From Endotrypanum monterogeii (Eukaryota > Euglenozoa > Kinetoplastea > Trypanosomatida > Trypanosomatidae), in contig CM007320.1 in the NCBI GenBank assembly GCA_000333855.2, positions 388,734 to 452,733 on the forward strand: DNA of 64,000 nt, written 5' to 3'. Below, in pieces: positions 60,190 through 64,000 of the stretch. Numbering within the stretch: the first letter of the stretch is position 1; every line of letters starts with the position of its first letter. Made by a program: the position numbers and the translations under genes. The notes below the pieces were generated by a model that did no database searches, was not told where the DNA came from, and saw only the letters and a program-made list of their open reading frames with translations.

Positions 60190-60224
<35 letters not shown>

Positions 60225-60330
60225 ACCCCCATCTCGTACCGAAGTCGCTTTCCCGACGCAGGGAGGAGGAGACAACTGAGGGAAGTGTCACCGCCTTCAT
60301 ACTTTCGTGCCTCGTTATATCAAGTGTTCA
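58929..60330. other. 1.4-kb spacer, no gene seen
   Basis: T13 run near 59142, a TG-type microsatellite (59570-59601) and a CA-TA tract (60189-60224). The overlapping 137- and 214-codon frames are CA- and TA-repeat-derived at their ends and not convincing. No clean acceptor for GPI10 is visible; CGACGCAG ending at 60260 is the nearest candidate. Confidence 0.55.
60189..60224. repeat. Composite (CA)n-(TA)n microsatellite
   Basis: CA run passing directly into a TA run, about 110 nt before the GPI10 ATG. Same arrangement as at 7235-7280. Confidence 0.95.
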
Positions 60331-62199
60331 ATGGACGTGTTGAACGTTTTCAGTGCATGGCCGCGCCCGCTGCATTCTTGGGCGCTGCTCATGGCGCTGT
60401 TTTTGTATCGTCTGGTGCTGTGCCTTACTCTACAAACTGCAGAATCGCCAGATGAGTGGTGGCAGAGCGAGGAGGTTGCGTACAAAATGGTGTTCGGCCG
60501 TGGACAGCTCACATGGGAGTGGCACGATGCGATTCGCTCCTACGTCTTCCCTGCCATGTTTGCCTTGCCGTTGTTGGGGTTGAAAGTCACGGGAACGGAT
60601 ACAGCCATGACGGTTTGGGCCTCCAGTCGGTGTGTCCAGGCTGTGCTCTTTTTCATACAGGACTGCGTGATGCTTGCCCTCGCACAGCGGCTTGACGTTC
60701 TTCGAGGCCGCCGGTACACCCATGTATCACGGTTCAACGGGGCCGCTACGCCCGCCCTGCCATCATCCGATATGTCGGCGAAGATGAAACACCGCCCGCT
60801 AACCGTTGCATCAACAGTGCTGTCGATGCTGGTGGTGGAGTGGTTTCTCCTCCAGACAGGCGTGCGCAGCTATTCTTGCGTAGCGGAGTCTGTCTTTTTT
60901 CTGCTAGCACTCTACCAAACAGGCTATTGTGCGTTTCTATTTTGGGCCGGCGTAGCCTGTGCAATGCGCGTGACGGCAGCGCTCGCAGTGTTCCCAATAT
61001 TTCTTGTGCATGCCTTTCGAATATGTCGCAAAAGGGGTGTGGCACGCGGCCTTTTCTATCTCGCTCTCCTTGCGGCGGGCATATCTATGGGCATCGGTGC
61101 CACCATGTGTTTCGTCGATTACTACTTCTACCGCCGACTTGTTCTCACACCATACAACTTCCTCAAACTGAATCTTTTGATGGGTGTCAGTAAGCACTAT
61201 GGGGTTCATCCGCCGTACTGGTATGTTGTGGTGCTCCCGATTCTAGCGGCCCCCTTCGGTTTTTTTTGTATGTGGATGCCCGCGTGCTGGGGCTCGATGA
61301 CGCTAGAGGAGAAGCACCAGATGAGAGTGGCAGCACCCAATGTGCAGAGCATGCTCTATTTCAGCTCGTCCTCACGTACGGTAAAGGAAGAGGTAATGCG
61401 ATATCTTTTTGTCGGGGCGCTGACATTGTTCTTTCACAGTCTCGTTTCTCACAAGGAGATGCGCTTTATTTACCTTCTGCTTCCGCTGCTTCTCCTACTG
61501 GCGAGTTTGGTAGTGGTTCTTCTCTCCACTACATCGGTGTCGGCCGAGAAGAGGCGAGGTCGAGGGCGAAGATGGTCGTTAGAAAATCTAGTACCCTCCA
61601 CTGCAACCGTCAGGCGTGCCTTCACGCTGTGCTGGGTTGTGAATGCGGTGCTGGCAACTGTTCTTCTGTATAGCTACCGCTGCGGAACTCCGACGATGTT
61701 CCGCAAGCTACGCGGTGCCGAGCGACATTTTTCGCACTTGGAAGTCCTCACGCACTGCTACGCCACCCCAGGGTACGCGCAGCTTCACGGGAAAGTGGAT
61801 AGACTGGAGTGGGTGAACTGTCCAATGAAGCTGGATGCGGTATCGGGACTGCGGGAGGTGACGCAAAACCGCTTATTTACCGAACAACCGAAAGCTTACG
61901 CGTTGTGGCGCTATATGCGGGTGACATCCAAGCTCGACGTCGAGAGCGTCGGCGTGGTAAGTGAGGGGAAGCTGTCCAAAGAGGTGTGGTGGCGCGAGAT
62001 GTACCGACACATGCCGGAGAACGAATCCGCTGCTCTTCCTGACGGGATTATTCTTTTTCAGAACACGGCGCGCGCACTTGAAAGGGAGTTTTTCCAGCCA
62101 ATGGGATATCGCAGGGCCGAGGTGGTCCTTCATTCACTCCACAGCTTTGAACCGGACGAGGACCGGTATCTCGAGCTGTGGGGTCGTGAAAAAGTGTAG
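60331..62199 (+). CDS. GPI10: GPI mannosyltransferase III (GPI10/PIG-B)
   Basis: 622 residues from ATG 60331 (MDVLNVFSAWPRPLHSW); the frame opens slightly earlier from a GTG. The family hallmark SPDEWWQSEEVAYKMVFG with LTWEWHDAIRSY occupies about residues 39-72, with the catalytic-type Asp at D41. The HKEMRF motif lies at 374-379, followed by LLLPLLLLLASLVVVL. Eight or more hydrophobic helices are spread through the chain, as in GT22 dolichol-phosphate-mannose-dependent enzymes. The reaction is transfer of the third, alpha-1,2-linked mannose to the GPI precursor on the luminal side of the ER. GPI anchors are abundant on trypanosomatid surfaces, so the gene is expected to matter greatly. Family assignment is strong from the motifs. 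Confidence 0.92.
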   Translation: MDVLNVFSAWPRPLHSWALLMALFLYRLVLCLTLQTAESPDEWWQSEEVAYKMVFGRGQLTWEWHDAIRSYVFPAMFALPLLGLKVTGTDTAMTVWASSRCVQAVLFFIQDCVMLALAQRLDVLRGRRYTHVSRFNGAATPALPSSDMSAKMKHRPLTVASTVLSMLVVEWFLLQTGVRSYSCVAESVFFLLALYQTGYCAFLFWAGVACAMRVTAALAVFPIFLVHAFRICRKRGVARGLFYLALLAAGISMGIGATMCFVDYYFYRRLVLTPYNFLKLNLLMGVSKHYGVHPPYWYVVVLPILAAPFGFFCMWMPACWGSMTLEEKHQMRVAAPNVQSMLYFSSSSRTVKEEVMRYLFVGALTLFFHSLVSHKEMRFIYLLLPLLLLLASLVVVLLSTTSVSAEKRRGRGRRWSLENLVPSTATVRRAFTLCWVVNAVLATVLLYSYRCGTPTMFRKLRGAERHFSHLEVLTHCYATPGYAQLHGKVDRLEWVNCPMKLDAVSGLREVTQNRLFTEQPKAYALWRYMRVTSKLDVESVGVVSEGKLSKEVWWREMYRHMPENESAALPDGIILFQNTARALEREFFQPMGYRRAEVVLHSLHSFEPDEDRYLELWGREKV

Positions 62200-63066
62200 T
62201 GAGCATGTTTTGTGACTGTGGTGGCTATTGATGCACTGTGGATGACGAAGCCGGTAGCCTCTGCGCTGCGCCGACTCTCCTCTTGAACTCCACCCCATTT
62301 CATCTCCTGCCAATGAGAAGAGAGAAGGCGAAGGCGTGTTTTAATCCTGAATTTTTCCTGGTGTGATGGTTAGCTCTCCATTTCTGAGTGTGCCCACTTC
62401 AACAGGTTTGCACTTATTCCGTTCACGTTGGCTTTTCGAAAAACGGAAGAAGAAAAAGGGCACGAAGACAGTGCAGCAGACACTCTCTCTTTCTCTATAG
62501 ATATCGCCATGATCAGAGCACCACAAAAATGAGTGGGCAAAACGAACCAAAGGGAATCGCATCCTACACTTTTTTTCCCCATCGGTTTCGAGTCAAAGGT
62601 TCACCTAAGAAGACGCTCACTCTGCACGCTACGCAGTGTTTTACAGCAAAAAGAGATTTGGGTTTTGTTGCTTATATATATACATACATACATATATATA
62701 TTTTTTCTCCTCTACGGGAAGCGAGTTTATTCTGCTTCCCTTCCCTCTCGCTTTTTCTCCTCCACCTTCACATCGTATGGAGTTGCTCAAGTCCGATTCC
62801 ATCTCTTCCCTCGTTTTCGCCGGCCTTGCCGTGTCTCGTAGAGCCTTAGTGTTACCCCACATATCACAACCTCCTTCCTTGAGGTGTGGTTAAAGGCCCT
62901 GTTCTGGATTTCGTCGATAAATAAATATATATATATATACCTTTATTTGTCTGACGGAAGGCTCGCTTCTTGACTCTGTGCGACGTGGCGCCTTTTCTGT
63001 TTTCTTGCTTTCCTGTTTTTCGTTTTTCTATGGGGCAGGGAGACTCTGCAGTGTGAGCATGAAAAC
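62200..63066. other. 870-bp spacer, no gene seen
   Basis: TACATACATACATATATATA tract (62681-62701), ATAAATAAATATATATATATA near 62918 and a strong T/C acceptor. Frames crossing it are repeat-derived. Confidence 0.6.
62994..63038 (+). promoter_or_regulatory. Predicted trans-splice acceptor for the gene at 63067
   Basis: T/C tract (62994-63030) with AG at 63037-63038 (ATGGGGCAG), 28 nt before the ATG. Confidence 0.5.
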
Positions 63067-63831
63067 ATGAACACTGCACCACCCCGCGCCACGACGTCCT
63101 CCTCTCCGGCAATGAAGCGGTATTTGCAGCAAACGGTGGAGGACGATATCGTCTGTGCGTTCGGGCCAGATTATTTCCATGGAGCGCGTACTGGAGCGTT
63201 CGTCGGCTCGTTTTTTTCCGCAATGCTTTGTAGGCACACATTCGTGCTCCTAAGGGAGGACCAGCGCGAGGTCGACCACCTCGCTGGTTTCCAGAGGGGC
63301 CAGCGAAACCCTCGCTTCTCCTCTTGGACTATTCCTCGAGGCTTTCGAACGCAGCCAATGCTCACCACGGGGTGCATCGCACTCGCGACAACCTCTTGGA
63401 TGAAGTGCATCAAATGCTACATGGCAAACCAGCGTTGTCGTGAGTTTTTCTTTGACGACATTCAGTTTGATTTGCTCCATGAAGTAGCTGAAGCGGACGA
63501 ATCCATGTCGTCCCTTTTGTCGACGCGCTCGCACACAGCTCCCCGACCTGAGGCAGACACACCCAGTGCTCACTCGTCGTCCCTAGAGAGTGGCACTCAA
63601 GATCTCCTGGCTCAGACCCCTGCCTCTTCGAAATCTGCATCGAGTTCGGCGGTGAGTCACCTGCTTCACGCCCACGGCAGCAGACCGGGCTCCGCCCAAC
63701 TCCGATCTATTCACCGCCCACCAACGTACTATGACGGGATCGCAGCGGCATTTCTCGGTTCCATATTGGATTGCTACTTGCCGCAGAAGCCAGTGCAAGG
63801 GTACTACAACATGCGTGCTGGCGTTTGGTGA
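63067..63831 (+). CDS. Small protein with three Gly/Ala-rich hydrophobic patches
   Basis: 254 residues from ATG 63067 (MNTAPPRATTSSSPAMKRY). Short Gly/Ala-rich hydrophobic segments lie at about 39-55 (GARTGAFVGSFFSAMLC), 98-115 (MLTTGCIALATTSWMKCI) and 223-240 (YYDGIAAAFLGSILDCYL). They are separated by charged loops and a Ser-rich low-complexity stretch (about 150-205). Small-residue helices of this kind occur in Tim17/Tim22/Tim23-type translocase proteins, of which kinetoplastids have divergent members. The similarity here is only in style and I do not assign the family. The frame is complete and ends 169 bases before the window edge. Confidence 0.65.
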   Translation: MNTAPPRATTSSSPAMKRYLQQTVEDDIVCAFGPDYFHGARTGAFVGSFFSAMLCRHTFVLLREDQREVDHLAGFQRGQRNPRFSSWTIPRGFRTQPMLTTGCIALATTSWMKCIKCYMANQRCREFFFDDIQFDLLHEVAEADESMSSLLSTRSHTAPRPEADTPSAHSSSLESGTQDLLAQTPASSKSASSSAVSHLLHAHGSRPGSAQLRSIHRPPTYYDGIAAAFLGSILDCYLPQKPVQGYYNMRAGVW

Positions 63832-64000
63832 ACATGGATGAATATGGTGGGTGCCATGGAATGGTGCAACCCCACTTCGGTGTCAAATAAGCTGACAGCT
63901 GGGGTAGACAGCTGTGGTTCTTGTTGGGAAATGCTGGGCCGCTGGTGTGCAGAGGTGTAATCACCGCCCAAATGGAATTCACAAATCCGCTTGTACTGGA
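63832..64000. other. Terminal flank
   Basis: 169 bases after the last stop codon; no feature recognised. Confidence 0.5.

Noticed and set aside
59659..60455. Overlapping 137- and 214-codon frames upstream of GPI10
   Set aside because: Composition is driven by CA and TA microsatellites, and the longer frame runs into the GPI10 coding region in another phase.

Overview
The window looks like part of one polycistronic transcription unit of a kinetoplastid (trypanosomatid) nuclear chromosome, probably from the Leishmania/Crithidia/Leptomonas side. All 21 supported protein genes lie on the + strand and none shows a cis-intron. They are separated by 0.3-2.7 kb spacers full of polypyrimidine tracts, homopolymers and (TA)n or (CA)n microsatellites. 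Many spacers end in a pyrimidine tract followed by AG shortly before the next ATG, the usual trans-splicing acceptor arrangement. Recognisable genes are typical of the group: a U1-type zinc-finger/RNase III protein of the RNA-editing endonuclease type, a flagellar C1a-32/FAP119 protein, eL24, HOP1, GPI10 and MEMO1.

Layout. 1-16 kb: three long unrecognised genes, namely a signal-peptide protein of 1636 codons, a secretory membrane protein, and a large mitochondrial helical-repeat protein whose frame is broken near 12.88 kb, probably by a homopolymer indel. The first and third are each followed by a copy of the same ~555-bp repeat. 17-26 kb: C1a-32/FAP119, the RNase III protein, an assembly gap with Illumina adapter sequence at its edge, and a DDT/WHIM-type chromatin protein. 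26-33 kb: two nearly identical eL24 genes 5.7 kb apart, flanking a membrane protein and a small secreted cysteine-rich protein. 33-47 kb: HOP1 (HORMA), a mitochondrial one-TM protein, an ER thioredoxin-like protein without CXXC, 3-hydroxyacyl-CoA dehydrogenase, and an inositol polyphosphate 5-phosphatase with a large insert. 49-64 kb: MEMO1, a CorA-like transporter, two unrecognised probable mitochondrial proteins, the GPI mannosyltransferase GPI10/PIG-B, and a final small protein with three hydrophobic patches.

These genes are not a functional operon. Neighbours share transcription, and expression differences are expected to come from UTRs. The order RNase III - HOP1 - inositol 5-phosphatase - GPI10 agrees with what I remember of a block on T. 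brucei chromosome 10, which I could not verify. Start codons were chosen as the first in-frame ATG fitting the domain and the acceptor AG; several longer frames begin at GTG or TTG and were trimmed. I saw no complete tRNA, rRNA, CRISPR array or autonomous transposon.
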